Assembly (NCBI RefSeq): GCF_902859735.1
Contig: NZ_CADIJY010000010.1
Coordinates: 93,118-157,117 of the forward strand
Direction: 5' to 3'
Length of the DNA: 64,000 nt
DNA from: Achromobacter aegrifaciens
GTDB lineage: Bacteria > Pseudomonadota > Gammaproteobacteria > Burkholderiales > Burkholderiaceae_B
The position numbers were made by a program, and so were the translations under genes. The notes under the pieces were generated by a model. That model had not been told where the DNA came from. It did no database searches and saw only the letters and a list, made by a program, of their open reading frames with translations. Below, in pieces: positions 25,897-36,414 of this stretch. How positions within the stretch are numbered: the first letter of the stretch is position 1; each line of letters begins with the position of its first letter.

Positions 25897-26055
25897 TCGG
25901 GCCTTTCAAATTCCGTTTGGCGGAACCTGTGGAATGGTTCCATGACGGCGGCCTGAAATGGCTCTAGCCGGTTTCGGCTACGCTACCTATCATGCATGTC
26001 ACGCGGGCGCGCATGCGCCCATGCACCGCCAATGGAAAATGATCAGGGAAAAACG

Positions 26056-27608
26056 ATGAACGGCGCTGATAGTCTTTGCGATACCTTGCTGGCCAACGAC
26101 GTGGATGTTTGCTTCGCGAACCCCGGCACATCCGAAATGCACTTTGTCGCGGCATTGGATCGCAAGCCGAAGATGCGCTGCGTGCTGGGCCTGTTCGAAG
26201 GCGTGGTGACCGGCGCGGCCGACGGCTACGCGCGCATGGCCGACAAGCCTGCCGCGACGCTGCTGCACCTGGGCCCGGGCCTGGGCAACGGGCTGGCCAA
26301 CCTGCACAACGCCAAGCGCGCCCGCACGCCCATGGTCAACATCGTGGGCGACCACGCCACCTATCACGTCCAGTACGACGCGCCGCTGACCAGCGACGTC
26401 GAAGGCGTCGCGCGCCCGATGTCGCATTGGGTCAAGCGCACCACCAAGGCCGCCGACCTGTCCGCCGACGCCGCTGAGGCCGTGGGCGTGGCGCGCCGCT
26501 CGCCGGGCAACATCGCCACGCTGATCCTGCCCGCCGACGCGGCCTGGACGGACTTGCCGGAAAACACCGCGCCGGTGCTGGCCAAGAGCGAGGCCTTGGC
26601 CCAGACCTCGGCCGACGCGGTGCGCGCGGCGGTTGCCGCGATCCGCTCGGGCGAAGTCACGACGCTGATGCTGGGCGGTTCCGCGCTGCGTGAACGCGCG
26701 CTGAACGCCGCCGGCCGTATCGCGCGCGCCACCGGCGTGCGGCTGGTGTCGGAAACCTCCAACCGCCGCATCGAGCGCGGCGGCTCGCGCACGCCGGTGG
26801 ACCGCCTGCCGTATCCGATCGACCTGGCGGTGGCCAAGCTGAAGGACGTGCGCCATCTGGTGCTGGTGGGCGCGAAAGCGCCGGTCGGCTTCTTTGCCTA
26901 TCCCGGCAAGCCCAGCCTGCTGGCGCCGCCCGACTGCAAGCAGGTGGTGCTGGGCACGCCCGAGCAGGACCTGGCGCATGCGCTGGAGTGGCTGGCCGAT
27001 GAGCTAGGCATCGCCCAGGACGCGCCGCGCCTGGCCGCTGCCCCCGCCAACTACGAGGTGCCGCAGTCCGGCAAGTTGACTGGCGCCGCCGTCAACATCC
27101 TGGTCGCGCACCATCTGCCGGAGCAGGCCATCGTCTGCGACGAGTCCATCACCCAGGGCCGCGAATTCCCGCTCTACAGCGTCAACAGCGCGCCGCACGA
27201 TTGGCTCATGCTGACGGGCGGCGCCATCGGCATCGGCCTGCCGCTGGCGACCGGCGCTGCCGTCGCCTGCCCGGACCGCAAGGTCGTCACCCTGCAGGCA
27301 GACGGCAGCGGCATGTACACCTTGCAGGCGCTATGGACGCAGGCGCGCGAGAACCTGGATTGCCTGACCGTGATCCTGGCCAACCGTTCCTACGCCACCC
27401 TGCACGGCGAGATGAAGAACGTCGGCGTACAGGAACCCGGGCGCAACGCCCGCCGCATGCTGGATCTGGAAGAACCGTACCTGGACTGGACGCATCTGGC
27501 GCGCGGCATGGGCGTGGAAGCGGTCAGCGTGGATACGGTGGAAGGCTTCGCGCGCGCGCTGCAGGAAGGCTTGAAGCGCCGCGGCCCGTTCCTGATTGAA
27601 GCGGTGAT

Positions 27609-27612
<4 letters not shown>
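26056..27612 (+). CDS. ThDP-dependent enzyme of the acetolactate synthase/benzoylformate decarboxylase superfamily
   Basis: A 518-residue thiamine-diphosphate enzyme. The N-terminal PYR domain has FANPGTSEMH and the catalytic glutamate Glu48 in LFEGVVTGAADGYA; the C-terminal PP domain has the metal/ThDP motif ADGSGMYTLQALWTQAREN...ILAN. It lacks a regulatory subunit and is not clearly true acetolactate synthase; it may decarboxylate or carboligate a 2-oxo acid. ATG 26056 (MNGADSL) follows an AGGG site; the longer frame to 25996 is not favoured. Its place after the ureohydrolase-transporter set suggests action on the carbon skeleton of that substrate. Its stop overlaps the stop of the convergent LivF-type gene by 3-4 bases. 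Confidence 0.85.
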
Positions 27613-28315
<703 letters not shown>

Positions 28316-28319
<4 letters not shown>

Positions 28320-29080
28320 ACGCTGGCTCCATGGCTGTCTTCGCCCAGGTAGGCGGTGCGCACGTCGGGGTTGGCGCGGATCGCGTCTGGCGTGCCGCTG
28401 GCGATGGCGGCGCCGTTGACCATGACGGTAATGGTTTCGGCGACGCGGAAGACCGCGTCCATGTCGTGTTCCACCAGCAGGATTGCGTGGCCGGGCTTGA
28501 GCGCTTCCAGCAGCTCCAGGATGCGGTCGGTTTCCTCGGGGCCCATGCCGGCCAGGGGTTCGTCCAACAGCAGCACCTGCGGTTCGCCAGCCAGGCACAT
28601 GGCGATCTCAAGCTGGCGCTTGCGGCCATGCGGCAGCAGCCCGGCGTCGCGCGCGGCGTCGTCCGCCAGGCCGGTGCGCTCCAGCGCGTGACGCGCAAGC
28701 TCCGCGCTGTGGCGGCATTCGGCGGCGGACCGCCACCAGTGCCAGAAGCGCTGGCGGCGAGCCTGGGCGGCCAGCCTGCAGTTTTCGAACACGCTCAGTT
28801 CGGGAAAGATGGTGGACCGCTGGTAGCTGCGGCCCAGGCCCGCGCGCGCCCGCTCGGGCTGGCGCCAGGCCGTGATGTCGCGGCCGCCCAGCATGACTTG
28901 GCCGCTGCTGGGCGCAAGTTCGCCCGACAGGATGTTGATCAGCGTGGACTTGCCTGCGCCGTTGGTGCCGATGACGGCGTGGACCTGGCCGCGCTGCAAT
29001 TCCAGCGACACGCCGTTCACCGCCGTCAGGCCGCCGAAGCGGCGCGTGACCGCGCTTGCGGCCAGCAGGACATCAGACAT
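28316..29080 (-). CDS. Branched-chain-type ABC transporter ATPase (LivG-like), benzoate cluster
   Basis: A 254-residue LivG-type ATPase. Walker A is GTNGAGKSTLI and Walker B LLLDEPLAGMGPEE; the H-loop is VEHDMDAVF. The signature position reads LPHGRKRQLEIAMCLA, with HGRKRQLE replacing the usual HGxQRxLE; this is a normal variant in LivG proteins. The start is ATG 29080, preceded by GGGAGAG. It overlaps the permease gene by 8 bases and the LivF-like gene by 4. Confidence 0.93.
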
Positions 29081-30155
29081 GGGGCTCTCCCTGGATGGGC
29101 AGGCGGGCGGGGGCCTGCTGACGGCTGGAATGCGCGGCATCCGGTTTGGGCGCGGCGCGGGCGGTGTCGGCGTCCAGGCTGGGGGCGGCAACGTGCGCCG
29201 CGCGGCGCTGGCGCAGCTGAGCCGGCAGCCCGGCCAGGCCGTTGGGCAGCAAGGCCACCAGCGCGATGATGGCCACGCCCAGCGGCAGGTGCCAGTGGCG
29301 CGCGTATTCGCCGAAAATCTCCTGCGACTGGAACAGTTCCTGCATCAGCACCAGCGCCACAGTGCCCAGCACCGCTCCGCCCAGGCTGCCCATGCCGCCC
29401 AGGATCACCATCAGCAGTACCAGGCCGGATTGTTCCCAGGCCAGCAGCTCGGGCGTGACGAAGCCGTCCTTCAGGGCGAACAGAAAACCCGCCAGGCTGG
29501 CCAGCGTGGCGCCGATGACATAGGCGGCCAGCTTGTAGGGATAGGTCGAGTAGCCGGCCGCGCGCATGCGCTGTTCGTTGATGCGGATGCCGGCGAGCGC
29601 GGCGCCGAAAGGCGAGCGCCGCAGCAGCGCCAGGAAGCCCCAGGTCAGCGCCAGGCAGGCGAGCACGAAGAAGTAGAAGGTCCGGGCATCGCCCAGGTCG
29701 AACGGCAGCCAGCCGCCCAGGGACAGTTCGGGCCGGAAGTACAGGTAGATGCCGTCGCTGCCGCCGCCGATCTTGGTGTCGTGGAACACGTAGTAGGCCA
29801 TCTGCGAGAAGGCCAGCGTGACCATGATGAAGTACACGCCGCGGGTGCGCAGCGCCAGCGCGCCGGTCGCCAACGCATAGGCCGCGGCGGCGAGCAGGGC
29901 GGCCGGCAGCAGCCACCACAGGCCGGCGGCTTCGGATTCCGGCGACAGCAGCGCCGCGACGTAGGCGCCGATGCCGAAGAAGGCGGCGTGGCCCAGGCTG
30001 ACCAGTCCCGCGCCGCCCACCAGCAGCTGCAGGCTGAGCGCGAAGATTCCATAGATCATGATCTTGATCGCCAGGCCGGTGTAGTAGTCGCTGCCGCTCC
30101 AGGAGAAAACGGCCAGCGCCAGCAGCGCCGCAATGGGCAAGAGTCGGTTCAACAT
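29073..30155 (-). CDS. Branched-chain-type ABC transporter permease (LivM-like), benzoate cluster
   Basis: A 360-residue LivM-type inner-membrane permease with about ten hydrophobic segments. The motif GGAGLVSLGHAAFFGIGAY near residue 50 and the coupling-loop segment INEQRMRAAGYSTYPYKLAAYV are diagnostic. The C-terminal 45 residues are hydrophilic and rich in Ala, Pro and Arg, an extension beyond the family core. The start is ATG 30155; it lies 2 bases after the LivH-like stop. Confidence 0.93.
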   Translation of the reverse strand: MLNRLLPIAALLALAVFSWSGSDYYTGLAIKIMIYGIFALSLQLLVGGAGLVSLGHAAFFGIGAYVAALLSPESEAAGLWWLLPAALLAAAAYALATGALALRTRGVYFIMVTLAFSQMAYYVFHDTKIGGGSDGIYLYFRPELSLGGWLPFDLGDARTFYFFVLACLALTWGFLALLRRSPFGAALAGIRINEQRMRAAGYSTYPYKLAAYVIGATLASLAGFLFALKDGFVTPELLAWEQSGLVLLMVILGGMGSLGGAVLGTVALVLMQELFQSQEIFGEYARHWHLPLGVAIIALVALLPNGLAGLPAQLRQRRAAHVAAPSLDADTARAAPKPDAAHSSRQQAPARLPIQGEPHV

Positions 30156-30157
30156 GG

Positions 30158-31039
30158 TCAGCCCTGCTTGAACAGCCCTTCGGGCTTGCAAAGAAGTATG
30201 AAGGCCATCAGCAGGTACACCAGCACGCCCGCCGCGGACGGGAACAGCACCTGGCCGAAGGTTTCCACCACGCCCACCAGCATCGCGGCCAGGAAGGCGC
30301 CACGGATCGAGCCGATGCCGCCGATCACCACCACCACGAAGCAGATGATGAGTACGCCGTTGCCCATGCCGGGATAGACCGAGGACACCGGCGCGGCGAT
30401 GCTGCCTGCCAGCGCCGCCAGCGCCACGCCTGCCGCGAACACCAGGCGGTAGAGCTTGTTGATGTCTATGCCCAGCGATCCGATCATCTCGCGGTTGCTG
30501 GCGCCGGCCCTCAGCATCATGCCCAGCCGCGTGCGCGTGATGACCCAGTACAGCAACAGCGCCACCGCGATGCCGACGGCGGAAATGAACAGCCGGTAGA
30601 CCGGATAGGTCATGACGTCGCCCAGCGCGATGCTGCCCTGCAGCCAGGCTGGCAGGGGCACGCCGTGCACGTCGTTGCCCACCAGGATGCTGCGCAGTTC
30701 TTCGAAGACCAGGATCAGGCCGTAGGTCATCAGCACCTGCTGCAAGTGGTTGCGCTTGTACAGGTAGCTGAAAAAAGCGGCCTCCAGCAGATAGCCCAGG
30801 GCGCCGGCGGCCAGCACGCAGACCGCCAGCGTGGCCAGGAAGCCGCCGCCCAGCCAGCGGTCGACGGCCGGTCCCAGCGCGAACGCCATGTAGGCGCCGA
30901 TCATGTAGAAACTGCCGTGGGCAAGATTGATGATGCCCATGATGCCGAAGATCAGCGTGAGTCCGCTGGCCACCAGGAACAGCAGCAAGCCGTACTGGAA
31001 AGCGTTCAGGCTCTGGATGAGCAGGATGCTGATGTCCAT
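30158..31039 (-). CDS. Branched-chain-type ABC transporter permease (LivH-like), benzoate cluster
   Basis: A 293-residue LivH-type permease with about eight hydrophobic segments. FGIMGIINLAHGSFYMIGAY near residue 31 and the GIDINKLYRLVFAAG region mark the family; the VVVIGGIGSIRGAF segment lies near the C-terminus. GGGAGG precedes the ATG. It lies between the binding protein and LivM-like genes, as in other aromatic-acid Liv-type importers. Confidence 0.94.
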   Translation of the reverse strand: MDISILLIQSLNAFQYGLLLFLVASGLTLIFGIMGIINLAHGSFYMIGAYMAFALGPAVDRWLGGGFLATLAVCVLAAGALGYLLEAAFFSYLYKRNHLQQVLMTYGLILVFEELRSILVGNDVHGVPLPAWLQGSIALGDVMTYPVYRLFISAVGIAVALLLYWVITRTRLGMMLRAGASNREMIGSLGIDINKLYRLVFAAGVALAALAGSIAAPVSSVYPGMGNGVLIICFVVVVIGGIGSIRGAFLAAMLVGVVETFGQVLFPSAAGVLVYLLMAFILLCKPEGLFKQG

Positions 31040-31064
31040 GGGGCCTCCCTGTGGCGGATTGCGG

Positions 31065-32225
31065 TCAGAGCTTGCAGCCGCGGGCCGGGTCGGCCAGCTT
31101 CTTCACGGCGATATCCACGACCTTGTTCTCCAGCCCGTCGACGCGGCGCAGGTAGATGTCCTGCACCGGGTTGCCCGCGCTGGACAGCGTGAAGGGGCCG
31201 CGCGGGCTGTCCACCGTGGCGCCGCGCATGGCCTTGCGGAAGTCTTCCTTCTTGGCGAAGTCGCCCTTGACCGCGGCCAGGCCCGACTGCATCAGCTGCG
31301 CGGCGTCATAGCCCTGCACCGCGTAGACGTCGGGCTGTGCCTTGTAGGCTTTGCTGTAGTCGGCGCGGAAGGCGTTGTCGCGCGGCGTGTTCAGGCCGTC
31401 TGCATAGTGCAGCGTCGTCAGCAGGCCTTGCGCCGAAGCGCCCTGGGCCTCCAGCGTGCCATCGGTCAGGAAGCCCGAACCGTACAGCGGGATGGTCTTG
31501 CCCAGGCCCGCGGCGTAATAGTCCTGCACGAACTTCACGGCGCCGCCGCCTGCAAAGAACGTGAACACCATGTCGGGCTTGAGCGCCGCGATCTCGGTCA
31601 GCAGCGGCTGGAATTCCACGTTGGGAAACGGCAGGCTCAGTTCCTTCACGACCTTGCCGCCGGCCTTCTCGAAGCCTTCCTTGAAGCCGCCGATGGCCTC
31701 GTCGCCGGCCGCGTATTTCCAGGTGATGGTGACGGCCGTCTTGTGGCCCTTGGCAAAGGCCACTGGACCCATGGCGTAGGCCGGCTGCCAGTTGGTGAAC
31801 GAGGTGCGGAAGATGCCCGGGCCGCACAGCGGACCGGTGATGGCGTTGGCGCCCGCGTTGGTCACGATGAGTGTGGTGTCGGCATCCTTGGCGGCCTTGG
31901 CCAGCGCCATCGCCACGCCCGAGTGCACGGTGCCGATCAGGACGTCCACCTGGTCGCGCTTGATCAGGCGGTTGGCGTTTTCGGCGGCCTTGGCGGGGTT
32001 GGACTCGTCGTCCACCTTGAAGTATTCGATCTCGCGTCCGCCCAGCTTGCCGCCTTGTTCCGCGACATACAGCTTGAAGCCGTTCTCGATGGCGTTGCCC
32101 AGCGCGGCGTAGGTGCCGCTGTAGGGCAGCATGAAGCCGACCTTGATCTTGTCGGCGGCCTGGGCGCCGGTGGCGGCGAGCGTCAGAGCCGCGGCGAGCG
32201 CAGCCCGAGTCAGGGCGTGGTTCAT
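31065..32225 (-). CDS. Branched-chain-type ABC transporter substrate-binding protein, benzoate cluster
   Basis: A 386-residue periplasmic binding protein of the LivJ/Leu-Ile-Val family. The signal peptide is residues 1 to about 23 (cleavage after AQA). The mature N-terminus, KIKVGFMLPYSGTYAALG, is typical, and DVLIGTVHSGVAMAL is the ligand-loop region. GGAG lies 8 bases before the ATG. Position beside benzoate-CoA ligase and the box genes suggests an aromatic carboxylate ligand, as known for similar transporters in benzoate clusters. Confidence 0.93.
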   Translation of the reverse strand: MNHALTRAALAAALTLAATGAQAADKIKVGFMLPYSGTYAALGNAIENGFKLYVAEQGGKLGGREIEYFKVDDESNPAKAAENANRLIKRDQVDVLIGTVHSGVAMALAKAAKDADTTLIVTNAGANAITGPLCGPGIFRTSFTNWQPAYAMGPVAFAKGHKTAVTITWKYAAGDEAIGGFKEGFEKAGGKVVKELSLPFPNVEFQPLLTEIAALKPDMVFTFFAGGGAVKFVQDYYAAGLGKTIPLYGSGFLTDGTLEAQGASAQGLLTTLHYADGLNTPRDNAFRADYSKAYKAQPDVYAVQGYDAAQLMQSGLAAVKGDFAKKEDFRKAMRGATVDSPRGPFTLSSAGNPVQDIYLRRVDGLENKVVDIAVKKLADPARGCKL

Positions 32226-32261
32226 GGTTAGTCTCCGTGCTTGTTATGGGCCGACGTGAGG

Positions 32262-33082
32262 TCAGCGGGGTTGTGCCAGGCCGCCGACGAAAGCGGCGAC
32301 GGCCTGGATGACTAGCGCCGGCTGATCCTTGTGCGCAGAGTGGCCGCAGTCGGGCAGTTCCAGCAGTTCGGTCTGGGGCGCGAGCCTGCGTATGCCGCGG
32401 ATCTGCGCCAAGGTGCCGTATTCGTCGTCCAGGCCCTGGATGGCCAGCACCGGACAGGCGATGCGCGACAGGTAGTCGTGCAGGTTCCAGCGGCGGAACG
32501 CCGGGTCCAGCCAGATATCGTTCCAGCCCCAGAACGCCGAATCCGGGTCCGCGTGATAACGCCCCAGCCGGGCGCGCAGGTCAGTGTCCAGGTAGGCCTG
32601 GCGCGCCTGCGCGATGCTGGCGACCGACACGTCTTCGACCAGGATATGGGGCGCGGCGGCGACCACGCCGGCCACCGCGTCCGGATGCATGGCCGCATAC
32701 AGCAGGGCGATGGAGCCGCCGTCGCTGTGGCCGAACAGCGCCGGCTTGTCGCGCCTGGCGTCCACGCCCAACGCGGCGAGCAGCGCGGGCAGCACCTCGC
32801 GCGCCTCGACGTGCATGAAATCCACCGGCCGCCTTTCTTCAGGCGGCCGCGGCGTCGATTGCCCATAGCCATAGCGCGAATACACCAGTCCACGGCAGCC
32901 GGCTGCCGCACAGACGCGGTCGGGCCAGTCCTTCCACATGGACACGGAACCCAGCCCTTCGTGCAGAAAGACCAGCAGCGGGGCGCCGGAACGGTCGGAC
33001 CCGATCCACCGGCATTCCAGGCGCAGATCCCGGCCGCCGGCATGAAACTCGGCAAACACGGTCTCGGCCACGGCGCAGGCGC

Positions 33083-33086
<4 letters not shown>
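32262..33086 (-). CDS. Alpha/beta hydrolase in the benzoate operon
   Basis: A 274-residue alpha/beta-hydrolase. The nucleophile elbow is GHSDGG (Ser near residue 137), the oxyanion region is FLHEGLGS, and the catalytic histidine is probably in DCGHSAHKDQP. ATG 33086 overlaps the benzoate-CoA ligase stop by 4 bases. A longer open frame to 33488 is a shadow of the ligase. Tight coupling with the ligase suggests a role in the same pathway, perhaps as an esterase releasing aromatic acids, or as a thioesterase that frees CoA; neither is proven. Confidence 0.88.
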
Positions 33087-34642
<1,556 letters not shown>

Positions 34643-34715
34643 GGTTGTCTCCTGATGTCCTGTGGGGGGAGCCGCGCTGTGTGTGTTTTTCTGGCGGCGG
34701 GTGGGGCGGGGCCTC

Positions 34716-35186
34716 TCAGGTGCGCGTGAATTCGATGGCGCCGCCCGGCAGCAGATACAGCACCAGCGCGCGGCCGCCGCTCACGGTCGGGCTGTGCGCG
34801 CTGCCGGGGCCATAGACCAGCCAGCCGGCGCCGTGGCCGTCGAAGCGGGCGCCCTCGGTCAGCGGCATGATCATGTCGATCTCGCCATTGGGGTGCGCGT
34901 GGTGGGGGCCGGCAAGATCGTTCATGTCCACCACGTCCACGGAGCAGTCCGCCAGGTCTGGCGCGGGCTTGATGACGCGGCCGTAGCGGATGCCGCCGCC
35001 TTCCCGGCTGCACATCCAGCCCTCGGCCACGCCCTGCCTACAGGTGGCGTAGATCTCCTGGAACAGGGCGCTTTGCGGGCCGGCCTCGCGGTTCAGGCTT
35101 TCCTGCAGCGCCGCGTCCAGCGGCTGGCCTTGCGTCAGGCGCGTGACCTCGCGCATCAGGGCATGGAATTGATCAGGCGTACTCAC
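34716..35186 (-). CDS. DUF4863 family protein (4-hydroxylaminobenzoate lyase-like)
   Basis: A 156-residue cupin-like protein of the DUF4863 family, which includes PnbB, the 4-hydroxylaminobenzoate lyase. A likely metal-binding cluster occurs in GPHHAHPNGEIDM, and a second barrel part is GAGWLVYGPGSAHSPT. It starts with GTG at 35186 after GGAGG. It is the first gene of the minus-strand operon with benzoate-CoA ligase, directly under the divergent promoter controlled by BoxR-type motifs. Its job there is unknown; a lyase for a substituted benzoate, or binding of an aromatic acid, are possibilities. Confidence 0.82.
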   Translation of the reverse strand: MSTPDQFHALMREVTRLTQGQPLDAALQESLNREAGPQSALFQEIYATCRQGVAEGWMCSREGGGIRYGRVIKPAPDLADCSVDVVDMNDLAGPHHAHPNGEIDMIMPLTEGARFDGHGAGWLVYGPGSAHSPTVSGGRALVLYLLPGGAIEFTRT

Positions 35187-35280
35187 CGGGCTCCTCCTTT
35201 ACACTGTCGGCGCTTCAGAATCGACATGAAATCGACTGCTGCTTTTTTGCACATGAGGCGCTTTGGACTGATTGAATGGA

Positions 35281-35309
35281 AAAATAGTGCTTCCATTGAT
35301 TATGGTCAA
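35281..35309 (-). promoter_or_regulatory. Promoter of the DUF4863-ligase-transporter operon
   Basis: On the minus strand TTGACC (35309-35304) and TATTTT (35286-35281) are spaced by 17 bases, a good sigma-70 pattern. Transcription would start near 35274 and run into the DUF4863 gene. A TAGTGC half-site (35285-35290) overlaps its -10 region. Confidence 0.65.
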
Positions 35310-35321
35310 GCACTATAGTGC
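35310..35321. promoter_or_regulatory. Putative BoxR operator GCACTATAGTGC
   Basis: A perfect 12-bp palindrome whose centre contains TATAGT (35314-35319), a likely -10 for boxR (with TTCCAT at 35291-35296, spacing 17). TGCA at 35319-35322 is part of it. A matching TAGTGC half-site lies 31 bases away (35285-35290 versus 35316-35321), about three helical turns. BoxR/BzdR proteins are known to bind TGCA-containing repeats, so binding here could repress both boxR and the divergent operon. Confidence 0.65.
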
Positions 35322-35362
35322 ATAAAACGTGGTAATCAGGGTTTTTGCGGAGTCACGTAAAC

Positions 35363-36271
35363 ATGAATCAAGCGCTAGATGCGGCGCCATCCGAACCCAG
35401 GCGGGAAGCGTTCCTGGTGGCCTTGGGCGAGCGGGTGCGCCGCCTGCGGGCCATACGCGGCATGACCCGCAAGAGCCTGTCGCAGGTGACTGGCGTATCG
35501 GAGCGCCATCTGGCCAATCTGGAACATGGGGTGGGCAATGCCTCCATCCTGGTGTTGCTGCAGATCGCACGGGCCTTCAACTGCGCGCTGGCCGAATTGG
35601 TGGGCGACGTCACCACCGAATCGCCCGACTGGCTGCTGATCCGCGAGCTGCTCAGCGGCCGCACGGAATCCGACCTGCAGCGCGCGCGCGAGGCCCTGAC
35701 CCAGCTGTTCGGCGTAGGGGCGGGGGCGCAGCGCCCCAACCGCACCCAGCGCGTGGCGCTGATCGGCCTGCGCGGCGCGGGCAAGTCCACGCTGGGCCAG
35801 ATGCTGGCCGATGACCTGGGTTATCCGTTCGTGGAGTTGAATCGCGAGATCGAGCGCGTGGCCGGCTGCAGCATCCTGGAAATCCACAATCTGTACGGCC
35901 CCAATGCCTACCGCCGCTACGAACGGCGGGCGCTGGAAGAGGCCGTGCAGATCTACCCGGAAATGGTGCTGGCCACGCCGGGCGGGCTGGTGTCCGAGCC
36001 CGCCACCCTCAATCTGCTGCTGGCGCATTGCTACACGGTATGGCTGCGCGCCACGCCCGAGGAGCATATGGGCCGGGTCATGGCGCAGGGGGATTTCCGT
36101 CCCATGTCGGGCAACAACGAGGCCATGGCGGACCTCAAGCGCATCCTCGCCGGACGCGAAGCCTTCTACGCCAAGGCCGACCTTACCTGGGTCACCAGCA
36201 ACCTGGACGTGCAGGAGAGCTTTGCCGGCCTGCGCACCCAGGTGCGCAAGGCCTGCGGCCTGCCGCTATAG
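35363..36271 (+). CDS. boxR: BoxR-type regulator: XRE HTH fused to shikimate-kinase-like domain
   Basis: A 302-residue regulator of the BoxR/BzdR family, which senses benzoyl-CoA. Residues about 16-80 form an XRE-type helix-turn-helix (KSLSQVTGVSERHLANLEHG), a linker follows, and residues about 128-300 form a shikimate-kinase-like domain with Walker A GLRGAGKST (135-143). In this family the kinase domain binds benzoyl-CoA instead of shikimate. ATG 35363 is chosen, with GGAG at 35349-35352; TTG 35345 is a weaker alternative. It is divergent from the ligase/transport operon and followed by a terminator and boxC. Confidence 0.94.
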   Translation: MNQALDAAPSEPRREAFLVALGERVRRLRAIRGMTRKSLSQVTGVSERHLANLEHGVGNASILVLLQIARAFNCALAELVGDVTTESPDWLLIRELLSGRTESDLQRAREALTQLFGVGAGAQRPNRTQRVALIGLRGAGKSTLGQMLADDLGYPFVELNREIERVAGCSILEIHNLYGPNAYRRYERRALEEAVQIYPEMVLATPGGLVSEPATLNLLLAHCYTVWLRATPEEHMGRVMAQGDFRPMSGNNEAMADLKRILAGREAFYAKADLTWVTSNLDVQESFAGLRTQVRKACGLPL

Positions 36272-36301
36272 CTGGATTCGATGCCGGCAGCGCCGGCAAT
36301 A

Positions 36302-36315
36302 TGCATTTTTGTGCA
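36302..36315. promoter_or_regulatory. TGCA-N6-TGCA repeat between boxR and boxC
   Basis: TGCA occurs at 36302-36305 and 36312-36315 with exactly six bases between, the spacing reported for BzdR/BoxR-family operators (from established knowledge). It lies between the boxR stop and the terminator stem, about 100 bases before boxC. Confidence 0.5.
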
Positions 36316-36316
36316 T

Positions 36317-36340
36317 GCCCCGCTTGACGGGGCTTTTTTT
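36317..36340 (+). terminator. Rho-independent terminator of boxR
   Basis: Stem GCCCCG (36317-36322) with CGGGGC (36328-36333), a 5-base loop and seven T. It separates boxR from boxCBA, so the latter needs its own promoter. Confidence 0.88.
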
Positions 36341-36351
36341 GTCCTCTAATC

Positions 36352-36374
36352 TGCACAATAATTCATGTAGTGCA
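36352..36374. promoter_or_regulatory. Putative BoxR operator before boxC
   Basis: TGCAC (36352-36356) and GTGCA (36370-36374) form an inverted repeat 13 bases apart, and TAGTGC (36368-36373) repeats the half-site seen before boxR. It lies between the boxR terminator and boxC, where the boxC promoter must be. A consensus promoter is not clear. Confidence 0.5.
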
Positions 36375-36414
36375 GTATTTTTCCTGTTTTGGCAGGCGTA
36401 CGAGGAGACACACT

